64,000 nt of DNA from Methylobacterium sp. Leaf91 (GCF_001422815.1 NZ_LMMP01000034.1:71442-135441), one strand, 5' to 3'; shown: positions 28,768 through 40,565, counted from the first letter of the stretch. Notes: a model not told the origin generated them from the sequence alone. Numbers and translations are program-made.

Positions 28768-29396
28768 CCCGGAGCCTCCCAGGCTTCGCGATAGGCACGT
28801 ACCGCCCCCTCCGGATCCTTGGCCCTCATGACCCCGCCCATGATCGCAATTCCGGCAAAGCCGGCATTGCGGCAGGCGCGGGTATTCAGCGGGCTGATTC
28901 CCCCTAGGGCAAGGACTGGTATCTCACGCCTACGAGCAGATTGGAGCGCAGCCGGCCCGAGTGCGGGCCCGTATCCCGGCTTGCTTTGCGTCGCGAAAAT
29001 TGGGCTAAGGGTCGCGTAGTCCACGCCCAGTTCAGCGGCCCTGTCGATCTCGGCTGGAGAATGGGCCGAGATGCCAACCAGGCATACGGATGGAAGTTGT
29101 TGCTTTGCCGAAAGGATATCCTCTCGCTTAGCGCCACCACTGAGATGGACACCGTCTGCTCCGATCGCACAGGCGAGCGCCACGTCTCCCCCCACAATGA
29201 AAGCGGCACCCATCCTACGCACCGGAATGATCAGGTCTTCGGCAAGGGATTGGCGAGAGGCCGCGTCGAGATCGCGGTCCCTGAACCAGATCCAGCGGAC
29301 ACCGCCGGTGAGGGCCGCCTCGACCCTTTCAACCAACGGGATGTCACTCCCCGTCCGGTCCGTTACGACGAGTAGACCGGATGGTTTCGGCGTCAC
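28764..29396 (-). CDS. thiE: Thiamine phosphate synthase (ThiE/TenI fold)
   Basis: A 210-residue TIM-barrel protein. [47 protein letters not shown] and [13 protein letters not shown] match the ThiE family order. ThiE couples the thiazole and pyrimidine phosphates. Two positions are unusual: WFRDRD where ThiE often has LREK, and [11 protein letters not shown] where ThiE has VHLGQ-D, so a TenI-like variant is possible. Its GTG start overlaps the thiG stop (GTGA) and it ends the thiOSGE operon. Confidence 0.82.
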   Translation of the reverse strand: MTPKPSGLLVVTDRTGSDIPLVERVEAALTGGVRWIWFRDRDLDAASRQSLAEDLIIPVRRMGAAFIVGGDVALACAIGADGVHLSGGAKREDILSAKQQLPSVCLVGISAHSPAEIDRAAELGVDYATLSPIFATQSKPGYGPALGPAALQSARRREIPVLALGGISPLNTRACRNAGFAGIAIMGGVMRAKDPEGAVRAYREAWEAPG

Positions 29397-30187
29397 GAGC
29401 CCACGAGACCGAGTTGCGGGCTCGACGGATCTGCGCGGCCTCGCTTAGGGATTCGCCCAGCAAGATGGGCGAGGCGACCGGCCTCGACGGCATGACGCAT
29501 GGCGCGAGCCATGCGAACCGGATCGTCCGCTTTGGCCACAGCGGTATTGAGAAGACAGCCCGCCGCGCCGAGCTCCATGGCGACCACAGCATCGGAAGCG
29601 GTGCCGATTCCGGCATCGACAATGACCGGCACACTGGCCCGCCGACAGATCAACTCGAGATTAGCGGGGTTGGCGACCCCCATACCAGACCCGATCAGGG
29701 AGCCCATCGGCATCACCGCCGCGCAGCCGATATCAGCAAGCCGCTGACATACGACGGGGTCGTCATTGCAATAGGGCAGGACGACGAACCCATCATCGAC
29801 GAGATGGCGACAAGCGGCCAGCAATTCGGACACGTCCGGGTAAAGCGTTTCCCGGTCACCGATGACTTCGACCTTTATCCAGTTCGTATCGAGGGCTTCA
29901 CGGGCGAGATCGGCGGTCATGATCGCATCGCGAGCAGTCTCGCAGCCAGCAGTATTGGGCAGGAAACGATAGCCCTTCAGGCGCCGCACAGTATCCGAAC
30001 CATGGCCTTGCAGCGAGACGCGGCGAATCGAGGCGGTGACGACCTCTGCACCGGATGCTTCGACCGCATCGACCATGATGCTCTGCGTTGGATAACCAGC
30101 AGTGCCGATTAAAAGGCGGGAGCTCAAGGCCACGCCGGCGATGACCAATGCATCGTCCGCAGCAGTTTCGATCGTACGTCCGTTCAT
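29393..30187 (-). CDS. thiG: Thiazole synthase
   Basis: A 264-residue thiazole synthase. [19 protein letters not shown] opens the barrel, [11 protein letters not shown] carries the Schiff-base lysine, and [20 protein letters not shown] and [16 protein letters not shown] are typical. It forms the thiazole phosphate from deoxyxylulose phosphate, ThiS thiocarboxylate and dehydroglycine made by ThiO. The start at 30187 has GGAGG about 9 bases upstream. It follows thiS by 16 bases. Confidence 0.95.
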   Translation of the reverse strand: MNGRTIETAADDALVIAGVALSSRLLIGTAGYPTQSIMVDAVEASGAEVVTASIRRVSLQGHGSDTVRRLKGYRFLPNTAGCETARDAIMTADLAREALDTNWIKVEVIGDRETLYPDVSELLAACRHLVDDGFVVLPYCNDDPVVCQRLADIGCAAVMPMGSLIGSGMGVANPANLELICRRASVPVIVDAGIGTASDAVVAMELGAAGCLLNTAVAKADDPVRMARAMRHAVEAGRLAHLAGRIPKRGRADPSSPQLGLVGS

Positions 30188-30203
30188 GATGATTGTCCTC
30201 CGG

Positions 30204-30416
30204 CTATCCGCCCTGCATGGCACGCACGATCTCGACCTTGTCGCCTTCCGTGATGGCGGTCGTCTCCCAATCCCGCCGGCGAACGACCGTGCCGTTCACC
30301 GCGATGGCAATGCCCTGCGGGCTCTCAATTCCGGTCTGCTCCGCCTCGAGCCGGAAGAGCGCCGACACATCTCCGGCCTCGATCTCGCGAGGCTGTCCGT
30401 TGATGCTGATCTTCAT
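30204..30416 (-). CDS. thiS: Sulfur carrier protein ThiS
   Basis: A 70-residue ubiquitin-fold protein beginning [15 protein letters not shown] and ending in the required Gly-Gly (VRAMQGG). [15 protein letters not shown] is the usual ThiS core. The C-terminal glycine is thiocarboxylated and gives sulfur to ThiG. Its ATG overlaps the thiO stop by 4 bases, so translation is coupled. Confidence 0.94.
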   Translation of the reverse strand: MKISINGQPREIEAGDVSALFRLEAEQTGIESPQGIAIAVNGTVVRRRDWETTAITEGDKVEIVRAMQGG

Positions 30417-31633
30417 GCGAAGGCCCTCCTCTCGCGCTGCACAGATCGGTGGAATCGAGCGAGACCGAAACTGCTTGCGATATCGGGCAACGCGCCGGTG
30501 GTAACGAGCTCGGCCACGCAATCGGCCGTGGCTGGAGCGAGAAGATATCCGTTGCGGTGATGCCCGGTGGCGACCACGAGGCCAGGAGCCAGAGTATCGA
30601 TGATCGGCGCATCGTCGTCGGAGGTTGGCCGAAAACCACTCCAGACCGCCTCGACCTCCATCTCCTCAATGCCGGGTAGAACCCGACGCGCTCCCTCCAA
30701 CAACGCATAAAGACCACCGGCGGTGACGCCGGGGACGAAGCCGCAATCCTCGACCGTAGCGCCTATGATAAGATGGCCATCTGCCTTCGGGGCCATATGG
30801 ACCTGCTCGGTCCAGACCATGTGCGAGAGATTGCCGGTCCGTGTTGTAGTCTTCAGCGCCAGAGATTGACCCCGCAAGGGTCTCACCGGCAAAGCAAGTT
30901 CATCGGGAAGAAGGCTGTCGTCGCCGCTCCAGGCACCGGTTGCAAGGATCAGGGTCGCCGCCGAGATATGCCCGCGAGACGTGGCAGCACCGCAGACCCG
31001 GTCGCCTACCCAATCGAGCGCCTCCACTGCGCATTGCTCGACGATTGTGACACCGGCAGCCTGATTGGCGCGGGTGAGCCCGGCCATCACGAGACGTGGA
31101 TCGACCTGATGGTCGTCAGGGCAGAACAGACCAGCCGTCACGGAGGGGCGTAGGGTAGGCTCCAAAGCACGAACCTCCGACCCCGGCAACCAGCGGGCGG
31201 AAAGTCCAGACCGGATCTGCAGGTCGTGCCGAAATCGAAGGCGGTCGACCTCATCGCGACCGATGGCTACGACGAGAGTCCCCTCCTCCCGGTAGTCGAT
31301 GCTAATACCCGAGGCGGCCTGGAGTTCGTCGCGAAAGCCCGGCCAGCGTGCCAAGCTTTCAAGCGCCAGACGCAGTAGAGGATCCGAACCCGGCTCATGC
31401 TCCGCAGCCGGTGCCAGCATCCCCGTTGCGGCGAGGCTCGCGCCGACGCCGACGGTGTCGCGCTCGATGACCGTGACGCTTAGCCCGGCTTGAGCCAGAC
31501 GCCACGCACAAGAGAGACCGATCAATCCTGCGCCCACAACGACGACATCGCTTCGGGTTGGCAAAGCGTTGCTATCAATGACGATACCCGTCGCTCTACG
31601 GGAACCGATGGTCGGATTAGCTGAGACGTCCAA
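30413..31633 (-). CDS. thiO: Glycine oxidase ThiO
   Basis: A 406-residue FAD-dependent amino-acid oxidase. The dinucleotide motif is VVVVGAGLIGLSCAWRLAQ, followed by the DAO-type blocks LAATGMLAPAAEHEP, LILATGAWSG and ATGHHRNGYLLAPATAD. It oxidises glycine to dehydroglycine for thiazole synthesis, the aerobic alternative to ThiH. The start is a TTG at 31633 preceded by GGAGG at 6-7 bases. It is the first gene of thiOSGE, about 90 bases after a TPP riboswitch. Confidence 0.92.
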   Translation of the reverse strand: MDVSANPTIGSRRATGIVIDSNALPTRSDVVVVGAGLIGLSCAWRLAQAGLSVTVIERDTVGVGASLAATGMLAPAAEHEPGSDPLLRLALESLARWPGFRDELQAASGISIDYREEGTLVVAIGRDEVDRLRFRHDLQIRSGLSARWLPGSEVRALEPTLRPSVTAGLFCPDDHQVDPRLVMAGLTRANQAAGVTIVEQCAVEALDWVGDRVCGAATSRGHISAATLILATGAWSGDDSLLPDELALPVRPLRGQSLALKTTTRTGNLSHMVWTEQVHMAPKADGHLIIGATVEDCGFVPGVTAGGLYALLEGARRVLPGIEEMEVEAVWSGFRPTSDDDAPIIDTLAPGLVVATGHHRNGYLLAPATADCVAELVTTGALPDIASSFGLARFHRSVQRERRAFA

Positions 31634-31720
31634 AAGGAACCTCCGCGATGCTTCGCAAAGATTGGTGTCCTTCAGCTCCGATCCGAAGCGTGCCGAGCTC
31701 CCTTCGAGAGAAACCCGCGG

Positions 31721-31832
31721 TCCAATCCCTACGCCGGTATGAGCCGGTTCAGGTTCAAAGGATTTCCGCGCCGCCCGGGCTCATGGCCCAAGCTCATCGG
31801 TTTCTCAGCCCCTTGACGGGGATCTCCCTGGA
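31721..31832 (-). ncRNA. TPP (THI-box) riboswitch upstream of thiO
   Basis: On the minus strand the conserved blocks occur in the right order: CAAGGGGCTGAGAAACC near the 5' side, then CCTTTGAACCTGAACC and GGCTCATACCGGCGTAGGGA. Closing stem P1 is TCCA (31829-31832) with TGGA (31721-31724). The variable P3 stem is GC-rich. Binding of thiamine pyrophosphate would repress the thiOSGE operon, most likely by hiding the GGAGG before the TTG start of thiO, since no clear U-tract terminator follows. Confidence 0.93.
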
Positions 31833-31840
31833 ACGCCCAT

Positions 31841-31869
31841 GATGTGGGTAACGATCGCGCCTCGGTCAA
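31841..31869 (-). promoter_or_regulatory. Candidate promoter for the thi riboswitch transcript
   Basis: On the minus strand TTGACC, then 17 bases, then CACATC. The -35 box is good and the -10 box poor, but a start about 7 bases later would fall exactly at the 5' end of the riboswitch. Confidence 0.35.
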
Positions 31870-31903
31870 TCCCCAGGGGCGCCTCGGGATACAAGAACCC
31901 GTG

Positions 31904-33211
31904 TCAGACGGGCACAGGTGTTCTCCCTGGCCGATAGACGCCCATTGGTTCGGCGAATCCATCGAGGTCGTGTTCGCCGAGAGCTTCCGACTCATCCCAG
32001 AGGAAATCGACGAACGGTTTCGACATGAGAAGCGGCTCTCCAAGCGTCTTGTTCAGGCGCGCGAGGCGGCTTGCAAGGTTCACATCGCGGCCGATGACGG
32101 TGAAGTCGAGCCGGGCGCCCGATCCGACATTTCCATAGGCCGCCTCGCCATGGTGGAGAGCGATACCCGCAACGACGGGTTGAGCGAACCGACCAATGGC
32201 ATTTGCCTCGTCGAGTGCGGCTAGGGCCGTTCGCGCTGCGATGAGTGCGCCTTTAGCGGCTCCGCCAAGGTCGTCGCCGCGTTCGCGGAAGATCGCCAGC
32301 AGCCCATCGCCGAGGTATTTCAACACTTCGCCACCTTCGCGCTCGACGGCCGGCACAAGGCAATCGAAGAAGATATTGAGGAGGTCCACAGCCTCCTCTG
32401 GTGTCATATTTGCCGAAATCTGGGTGTAGTCACGCATATCTGCAAAAAAAATCGCAGATCGAATACGCTTGACTTGCCCCCGGCGGATATCACCGGAGAG
32501 AATAGCTCGGTGAGGCTCGTCACCGACATAAATTCGTAGAACCTGATCCAGCGTCTTGTTGACGATCCGCATCTCCATCACTGCCGCCAGCGTGGGCATG
32601 ACGAAACGGAGGATCGCGATGTCTTCGTCTCGAAAGCCGCCGACCGCGCGAGTTGCGAAGGTGATGCCGTTACGCGTGCCATTGGTAAAGAACAACGGCG
32701 CAACGATATAGTGAGTGTAACCTTCGGCCTTGAGTTCGGGAATGATCGAGTACCGTAGATCCTTCGTGTCATTCAGGTCGACGATGAGCCATTCACCGGT
32801 CTCGTGGACGGTGAAGAACGGACTATCTCGATAGGCACGGTCGGATGCATCGCCGTGCGGGAACAAGCGGACCGTCGAGCCAGTCTCGCGCGTCCAAAAA
32901 CGACCCACGCCTGAATACTCGGAGTGCAACGTGTCGATGGCGGTCGATGCGCGATCGACAGGGACACCGAGAGCGATCAACCGCTCAGACATCCCGGCCA
33001 GAAGATCATCCGCCTGCGGCAGACGAGCCCCCTCGCTCAAAAGCCAATCCCTGAGGGCGACACTCTCCTGCAGCGACCCGAACGGTACGTCATTCGCCTC
33101 CGACCCGTCTGCATCGGCAGTCGGCGGAGGATGGGGCGGACTAAGATCGAGCATGATGCCAAAGTGGGTCGGGGTGGGCGGGGCGACAACAGGTGCCGTC
33201 AAGTTCGTCAC
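31904..33211 (-). CDS. Class III adenylate/guanylate cyclase
   Basis: About 435 residues. The C-terminal ~200 form a class III nucleotide cyclase: FFADMRDYTQIS and YLGDGLLAIF carry the two metal-binding Asp, and LDFTVIGRDVNLASRL holds the purine and transition-state residues. The N-terminal ~220 residues are a sensor region (RFWTRETGSTVRLFPHGD, SPFFTVHETGEWLIVDL) of the type common in Rhizobiales cyclases. No membrane segment is seen, so it is cytoplasmic and makes cAMP or a related nucleotide. The GTG at 33211 is the longest start; an ATG at 33154 is also possible. It ends 72 bases before the thi riboswitch. Confidence 0.87.
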   Translation of the reverse strand: MTNLTAPVVAPPTPTHFGIMLDLSPPHPPPTADADGSEANDVPFGSLQESVALRDWLLSEGARLPQADDLLAGMSERLIALGVPVDRASTAIDTLHSEYSGVGRFWTRETGSTVRLFPHGDASDRAYRDSPFFTVHETGEWLIVDLNDTKDLRYSIIPELKAEGYTHYIVAPLFFTNGTRNGITFATRAVGGFRDEDIAILRFVMPTLAAVMEMRIVNKTLDQVLRIYVGDEPHRAILSGDIRRGQVKRIRSAIFFADMRDYTQISANMTPEEAVDLLNIFFDCLVPAVEREGGEVLKYLGDGLLAIFRERGDDLGGAAKGALIAARTALAALDEANAIGRFAQPVVAGIALHHGEAAYGNVGSGARLDFTVIGRDVNLASRLARLNKTLGEPLLMSKPFVDFLWDESEALGEHDLDGFAEPMGVYRPGRTPVPV

Positions 33212-33316
33212 GAGTTCCCACGAAAATGTCGTCCTATTGGTGCCACGGTAATATGGAATTGGCCATCACCGGCCGATCGTGACGCCGATTTTCTATCTCT
33301 ACCATCGGATCAGCCC

Positions 33317-33706
33317 ATGCCTTTCGCACATCGCGTTGTCGCCCTCGTGATCGCCATGACGTGTACCGGGGTGGCAAAGGCCGAGCCTGTATCGCTTCCG
33401 GCCGCGAACACGCCATCCCGCGCGCAGGCTGCAGCAGGCGACGAGGCTCATGCTCGGACAACATCGAGCTTCTCCGAATCGAACGAAACCAGCAGCCGGC
33501 GCCAGGCAACCTTCAATGAACGGATCGCCCGGCGCGGTGAACGGGCTATCGCGTCCTTGTGCAATGGCTGTGGAACGGACGCATCTCGGCAAAAGCCCAG
33601 GGCCACCAATCCCGTAAATCCTATGGCAGGAGCCATCATGCCGGATGCAGAAAGTATCTATTCGCGCAAGCGCGGCTTCGACCCATCGCGTGCGGCAAGC
33701 TATTGA
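33317..33706 (+). CDS. Small secreted hypothetical protein
   Basis: A 129-residue protein starting MPFAHRVVALVIAMTCTGVA, a clean signal peptide with cleavage near AKAEPVS. The mature part is polar and low in hydrophobics, with a CNGCG pair of cysteines near residue 82 and a Tyr-ending tail SRKRGFDPSRAASY. I recognise no domain. It is divergent from the cyclase and separated from rpoD by a strong hairpin, so it is probably a single-gene unit. Confidence 0.6.
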   Translation: MPFAHRVVALVIAMTCTGVAKAEPVSLPAANTPSRAQAAAGDEAHARTTSSFSESNETSSRRQATFNERIARRGERAIASLCNGCGTDASRQKPRATNPVNPMAGAIMPDAESIYSRKRGFDPSRAASY

Positions 33707-33770
33707 CGCGTAGGTGGCCAAGGCCGACGAGCCGTCGCGTCCCTTATTTACGGGTCATAGGCCCTGAACG

Positions 33771-33800
33771 AGAATGGCGCACCGAGGGATGCGCCATTCT
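33771..33800. terminator. Bidirectional terminator-like hairpin
   Basis: AGAATGGCGCA and TGCGCCATTCT form a perfect 11-bp stem with an 8-base loop, between the ends of the convergent secreted-protein gene and rpoD. The outer AT pairs give a short T-rich edge on each strand. Confidence 0.65.
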
Positions 33801-33846
33801 AGATTCTGAAAGATGATCGTCGCCTGAAACGCGGAACGATCCGACC

Positions 33847-35847
<2,001 letters not shown>

Positions 35848-36044
35848 GTTCCGCCTATTGTTGCCCTGGTCGCGTTGAGCGGGAGCGTTCGGCTCACTCC
35901 GCGTCGTCCACGCCACCATTCTGTGATGTGCGGCGCGCACGAGGCGACCGCGTCGATATCTCATATTTCGGTGTACAAGCACGACGCTTGACCGATTGTT
36001 AACCATGCGCCGCAAGCGGCACCCTAAATCCTGTTTCGTCGTGG

Positions 36045-37967
36045 TTACGCGGCCGCCGTATCGTCTGATTCTGGCACGTCGGCGTCTGCCTCTGCCCCTG
36101 CGACTACGGCCATACGTTCCTTGACGTCGCAAAGCCAAGCGAAGTTGGCCTCGGATTCATCCTCGACCAGTGCGCGCTCGGCAGAGCGAAGCTCGCTATT
36201 TAGCGCGCCAGACTTCCGGTGCAAGATCACGGCCTGACGCAATGCGTCTTCCAGCCGCATCCGGTCTGCATGTGGATCGAGCGTCCAGCGGTCACCAGGC
36301 CGGACATGGGAGGCGAGCCGTATCGCTGCCTCGCCGAGCCCAGCCCTGCGCAAACGAGTTTCCAGCACCTCCACATCCGGCTGATCGGCGTCCGCGGCCT
36401 GGTCCAGCAGCAGGGACCGTAGCGCCTGTGCGTCGGGATCGTCGAGTTCCAGCGCTGCCAGATCCTCGGCTTCTATCCCCAATAATTCCGGGTGAGCCAG
36501 CAAGCTCGAGACGATCATAGCCTCACGATCGCGAAACATTGCCGTCCCGCCGGAATTAGTCGATCCAGCAAAGAGCGGGTTGAACTTCGTAGTGATTCGC
36601 GGTGATGGCGGCGGATCACCAGGTCGCGGTTTGCGCTGAAACGTCGATACACCACCGTTCCGGGGCTCATAACCGGTCCGACGCTGGCCACCGCTACTAG
36701 CGGGTGAGAGGCCACGAAGGCGCCCCTCTATCTCATCCTTATAGAACCGTCTCACTGTCTCGTCGCGGATCGAAGCGACCATCTCGCGAAGCCCTTTGGC
36801 GAGACCAGCCTTGCGTTCGGGCGTATCCGCTGGCGTGGATTCCGTAGCGCGCGACCATAGAACGTCGACAAGGGGGCGGGCGCCTTCGAGAACGCGATCG
36901 ATGGCCGAAGCGCCGGCCGAGCGGAGCAGGTCATCGGGGTCCTGCCCCTCCGGCAGAAGCGCGAAGCGCAGCGACTTTCCAGGCGTCAATCCCGGCAGGG
37001 CCACATCGAGTGCCTTGAACGCCGCGCGCTGGCCGGCGCCGTCACCGTCGAAACACAGGATCGGCTCGTCGGCATGGCGCCAGAGCAGCGCCAGCTGTTC
37101 CTCCGTTAAGGCCGTGCCGAGGCCGGCGACAGCGTTCGGGTGTCCGGCCATGGTCATGGCGATAACGTCGACATAGCCTTCCACCGCGATGATCGTCCCG
37201 CGATCATGGGCCGCCTTGCGGGCGCCGTGCAGGTTGTAGAGCACCTGCCCCTTGTGGAAGAGCGGGGTCTCCGGCGAATTCATGTACTTCGCCTTGGCGT
37301 CGGCCTGCATCGCCCGGCCCCCGAAGGCGATGACCCGGCCCCGGCTGTCGGTGATGGGAAACATCACCCGGTCGCGGAACTTGTCGAAGGGGACGGCGAT
37401 GTCGTCGCCGCTGACGAGCAGGCCCAGTTCGGCCATCAGCTCCTTGTCCACGTCCTTCGCGGCCAGATGATCGCGCAGGCCGTAGCGCTCCGACGTGGCG
37501 TAGCCGAGCCGGAAACGCGAGCGGATCTCGGGGCCGAGTTCGCGCCGGTCGAGATAGGCGCGGGCGCCGGTACCGAGGCGGCCCTTGAGCTGGTCCTCGT
37601 AATAGGCGGCCGCCAGTTCCATGACCTCGAAAGCGCCGGTGCGCTTGGTTTCCATCTCCCGCGTGTCGGCGCTGGGCGCGGGCAGGGTCACCCCCGCCTC
37701 CCCGGCCAGGCGCTCCACCGCCTCGGGAAAGCTGAGGCCCTCGGTCTCCATCAGGAACGTGAAGACGTCGCCGTGCTTACCGCTCGAAAAACAGTGGTAG
37801 AACTGCTTCTGGTCGTTCACATAGAAGGACGGCGTCTTCTCCGAGTTGAAGGGCGATAGGCCGCGCCACTCGCGGCCCGCCTTCTTCAGCCTAACCCGCC
37901 GCCCGACCACGTCGGAGGCGGGAAGCCGCGCTCTGATCTCTTCGAGGATGTGGGGCGGGTAACGCAC
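36045..37967 (-). CDS. dnaG: DNA primase DnaG
   Basis: A 640-residue primase with the N-terminal zinc-finger-fold domain (about 1-95), a TOPRIM catalytic core ([30 protein letters not shown]) and a C-terminal helicase-interaction region. It makes RNA primers for replication. Oddly, the zinc-ligand positions are mostly replaced: [12 protein letters not shown] has Ser38 and Asn41 in place of Cys and His, and [11 protein letters not shown] keeps Cys59 but has Ser62. Zinc binding is probably lost. The start is a GTG at 37967 without a strong ribosome binding site. It lies between yqeY and rpoD. Confidence 0.95.
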   Translation of the reverse strand: MRYPPHILEEIRARLPASDVVGRRVRLKKAGREWRGLSPFNSEKTPSFYVNDQKQFYHCFSSGKHGDVFTFLMETEGLSFPEAVERLAGEAGVTLPAPSADTREMETKRTGAFEVMELAAAYYEDQLKGRLGTGARAYLDRRELGPEIRSRFRLGYATSERYGLRDHLAAKDVDKELMAELGLLVSGDDIAVPFDKFRDRVMFPITDSRGRVIAFGGRAMQADAKAKYMNSPETPLFHKGQVLYNLHGARKAAHDRGTIIAVEGYVDVIAMTMAGHPNAVAGLGTALTEEQLALLWRHADEPILCFDGDGAGQRAAFKALDVALPGLTPGKSLRFALLPEGQDPDDLLRSAGASAIDRVLEGARPLVDVLWSRATESTPADTPERKAGLAKGLREMVASIRDETVRRFYKDEIEGRLRGLSPASSGGQRRTGYEPRNGGVSTFQRKPRPGDPPPSPRITTKFNPLFAGSTNSGGTAMFRDREAMIVSSLLAHPELLGIEAEDLAALELDDPDAQALRSLLLDQAADADQPDVEVLETRLRRAGLGEAAIRLASHVRPGDRWTLDPHADRMRLEDALRQAVILHRKSGALNSELRSAERALVEDESEANFAWLCDVKERMAVVAGAEADADVPESDDTAAA

Positions 37968-38062
37968 TGGGGCACCGAACCTTTGCAGAGGTTCATTCTA
38001 GCCCAGTGCGTTTAAAGAGTCCCGAACGCTTCGACGCGCGCTCCCCCCAGAAACCCCATCAG

Positions 38063-38524
38063 TCAGGATTTGGCGTTCAGCACGTCCTTCACCAGACCGC
38101 TAGCCTTGCCGAAATCCATCCGGCCCGCGAAATTTCCTTTCAACACGGCAATGACCTTGCCCATGTCCTTAGGACCAGCCGCACCGGTTTCCGCGACAGC
38201 CGCCTCGATCGCAGCTCTCGTCTCGGCCTCATCCATCTGTTGGGGCAGATAACCCGCGATGATCGCAGCCTCGGCCCGCTCATTCTCGGCGAGTTCGGGG
38301 CGGCCACCCTGATCATAGACGCCAGCGGATTCGTTCCGCTGTTTGATCATTTTCTGCAGTAGTGCGAGAATTTCTTCCTCTGTGGCTGGCTCTTTGCCGA
38401 GACCGCGGGCCTCGATGTCTTTGTCCTTCAAAGCGGCTTGAATCATCCGCACAGTGGCGAGCTTGGCCTTGTCGCCGGCCTTCATGGCCTCTTTCATGTC
38501 GCTGGTAAGGCGGGCGCGCAGCAT
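38063..38524 (-). CDS. GatB/YqeY domain protein
   Basis: A 153-residue helical protein with the YqeY pattern. MLRARLTSDMKEAMKAGDKA opens it, then ATVRMIQAALKDKDIEAR, YLPQQMDEAE and MGKVIAVLKGNFAGRMDFGK. The domain is homologous to the tRNA-binding tail of GatB; stand-alone members are of uncertain role, possibly binding tRNA. The start at 38524 has AGGAGA 5 bases upstream. It precedes dnaG by 95 bases, a common arrangement with dnaG-rpoD. Confidence 0.92.
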   Translation of the reverse strand: MLRARLTSDMKEAMKAGDKAKLATVRMIQAALKDKDIEARGLGKEPATEEEILALLQKMIKQRNESAGVYDQGGRPELAENERAEAAIIAGYLPQQMDEAETRAAIEAAVAETGAAGPKDMGKVIAVLKGNFAGRMDFGKASGLVKDVLNAKS

Positions 38525-38696
38525 GGTTGTCTCCTGAAAGTAGTCCCGATAACGGGAATGGTGTGCGAATTGCGAGATTCTGCGAATCGAAGTGGTTGAG
38601 CCGGTCGAACGCCGAGGCCACATTGACCCCATCACGGCCCGCTCGTTATGAGCGCCGCACAATGCGTCACCCGCACGCGCCGTCGTACCGGCGTCG

Positions 38697-39968
38697 ATGG
38701 GTCGGCCGGACATAAGCGAGATCGCGACGATGCTGCAAGACGAAGGCGCCCCAGCGCAATCATCCTCCACGCCCGCACCGTGGGCCGAGCCCGTCGCGAC
38801 AGCCCTCCTCGTGCTGGCCGACGGCACCGTCCTCGAAGGATTCGGCATCGGTCAGACCGGGGCCGCCGATGGCGAGGTCTGTTTCAACACCGCAATGACC
38901 GGCTACCAGGAAATCCTCACCGACCCCTCTTATGCCGGCCAGATCGTCACCTTCACCTTTCCGCATATCGGCAATACCGGCACCAACGACGAAGACCTGG
39001 AGAGCCTCGACGCGGCCCCCGCCTCCGGCGTCCGCGGCGCGGTCATCGCCTCGGCCGTCACCAACCCGTCGAGCTGGCGCTCGTCGAGCCATCTCGACGC
39101 CTGGCTGAAGGCGCGCGGCATCGTCGGCATCACCGGGATCGACACGCGGGCGCTCACAGCCCTCATCCGCGACCACGGCATGCCCAACGCCGTCATCGCC
39201 AACGATCCGGAGGGGCGGTTCGACCGCGAGGCACTGAAGGCGCGCGCCGCCGCCCTCGCCCCGATGGAGGGTCTCGACCTCGTTCCGCCGGTCACGAGCC
39301 GCGAGACTTCCGATTGGTCGCAGACGACCTGGGCGGTGAAGAGCGGCTACGGCAGCCGCCAGATCGGCGAGGGCCTCAAGGTCGTCGCCATCGATTACGG
39401 GGTGAAGCGCAACATCCTGCGCCTGCTCGCCGAGGCCGGCTGCGACGTCACCGTCGTGCCTGCCACCACCTCCGCCGCCGCGATCATGGCGATGAAGCCC
39501 GACGGTGTCTTCCTCTCGAACGGTCCAGGCGATCCGGCCGCCACCGGCGAATACGCGGTCCCGGTGATCCGCGAGCTTCTGGACGAGAAGGTGCCGACCT
39601 TCGGCATCTGCCTGGGACACCAGCTCATGGGCCTCGCGCTCGGCGGACGCACCGTGAAGATGGCTCAGGGCCATCACGGGGCCAACCACCCGGTGAAGGA
39701 CAAGACCACGGGGAAGGTCGAGATCGTCTCCATGAACCACGGCTTCGCCGTCGATCCGGCCAGCCTGCCCGAGACGGCGGTGGAGACGCATATCTCGCTG
39801 TTCGACGGCTCGAATTGCGGACTCACCCTCACCGACCGCCCGGCCTTCTCGGTTCAGCACCACCCGGAAGCCTCGCCGGGCCCACGCGACAGCCACTACC
39901 TGTTCGAGCGGTTCGTGGCGCTGATGCGCAGTGGCAAGGCCGAGACGGCTCCCACGGGCGCCGCGTAG
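38697..39968 (+). CDS. carA: Carbamoyl-phosphate synthase small subunit
   Basis: A 423-residue glutamine amidotransferase subunit. The N-terminal domain has CFNTAMTGYQEILTDPSYAG and VTFTFPHIGNTGTN. The class I GATase domain has FGICLGHQLMGLALGG with the Cys nucleophile and VQHHPEASPGPRDS with the His/Glu pair. It supplies ammonia to CarB for arginine and pyrimidine synthesis. An ATG at 38730 is an alternative start and neither has a strong ribosome binding site. It is divergent from yqeY and separated from carB by two unrelated genes. Confidence 0.96.
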   Translation: MGRPDISEIATMLQDEGAPAQSSSTPAPWAEPVATALLVLADGTVLEGFGIGQTGAADGEVCFNTAMTGYQEILTDPSYAGQIVTFTFPHIGNTGTNDEDLESLDAAPASGVRGAVIASAVTNPSSWRSSSHLDAWLKARGIVGITGIDTRALTALIRDHGMPNAVIANDPEGRFDREALKARAAALAPMEGLDLVPPVTSRETSDWSQTTWAVKSGYGSRQIGEGLKVVAIDYGVKRNILRLLAEAGCDVTVVPATTSAAAIMAMKPDGVFLSNGPGDPAATGEYAVPVIRELLDEKVPTFGICLGHQLMGLALGGRTVKMAQGHHGANHPVKDKTTGKVEIVSMNHGFAVDPASLPETAVETHISLFDGSNCGLTLTDRPAFSVQHHPEASPGPRDSHYLFERFVALMRSGKAETAPTGAA

Positions 39969-40017
39969 GGCCGTTTCGTTCGCCGCGTCAGGCGCTTTCG
40001 CACCCATCCATTGAGTT

Positions 40018-40035
40018 CCGGCGGATCGCCGCCGG
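40018..40035. other. GC-rich hairpin after carA
   Basis: CCGGCGG-ATCG-CCGCCGG is a perfect 7-bp stem, about 50 bases after the carA stop. There is no T-run. It may be a weak terminator or an mRNA-stabilising structure. Confidence 0.35.
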
Positions 40036-40168
40036 GGCATTCGCGAAATGGTTCCCTCGTTGTCACAAAAAACCCGGCTTTGACCGGCACTCCCCGAAGC
40101 CAACGACGATCGGCACGGTGACACCGCCGCGACGATCGTCCTACTGCCTTGAGCACGGGGTTTTCCAC

Positions 40169-40546
40169 ATGACGTTCGACGACGCGCGCGATGATTTCTC
40201 GCGCCTGCATCGGGTCTTCACGTTCCATCTCGGCGTGGCCGTCGCTCTCGCCTGGATGACCGCCCTGTATTCGGCCTGCTACGCCCCCTGGGTCCGCAAC
40301 ATCCGCGCGCTCATCGACCCGGCCGGCGGCACCCAGACCATCGAGAGCACCTGGTCCTTCCTGTTCGTCCTGCCCGTCGTCCTCACGATTGCCTGGCTCA
40401 GCCTGTTCTTCGGCCGCGAGATCCTGCGCCGCTCGCAGACCCTGCCCAACGTCGCCCTGGAATTCGCCGCCGCCGCCGCCGTGGCCTTCGGCGTGTTCTA
40501 TCTTTCCATCGATCGCGCGGTGGCCGCCCTCTATATCGGCCTCTGA
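40169..40546 (+). CDS. Small integral membrane protein
   Basis: A 125-residue protein with three clear hydrophobic segments: FHLGVAVALAWMTALYSACY near 19-38, FLFVLPVVLTIAWLSLFFG near 64-82, and FAAAAAVAFGVFYLSI near 99-114. The loops are short. GGGG lies 8 bases upstream of the ATG. I recognise no family. It sits between carA and a strong terminator on the same strand and may be cotranscribed with carA. Confidence 0.7.
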   Translation: MTFDDARDDFSRLHRVFTFHLGVAVALAWMTALYSACYAPWVRNIRALIDPAGGTQTIESTWSFLFVLPVVLTIAWLSLFFGREILRRSQTLPNVALEFAAAAAVAFGVFYLSIDRAVAALYIGL

Positions 40547-40565
40547 TCGTACCGCGCGGGTAGTC

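Noticed and set aside
38648-40168. Long plus-strand frame overlapping carA in another phase
   Set aside because: Low-complexity Arg-rich translation; CarA motifs are in the other frame. Only its last 125 codons (from 40169) look like a real small membrane protein.
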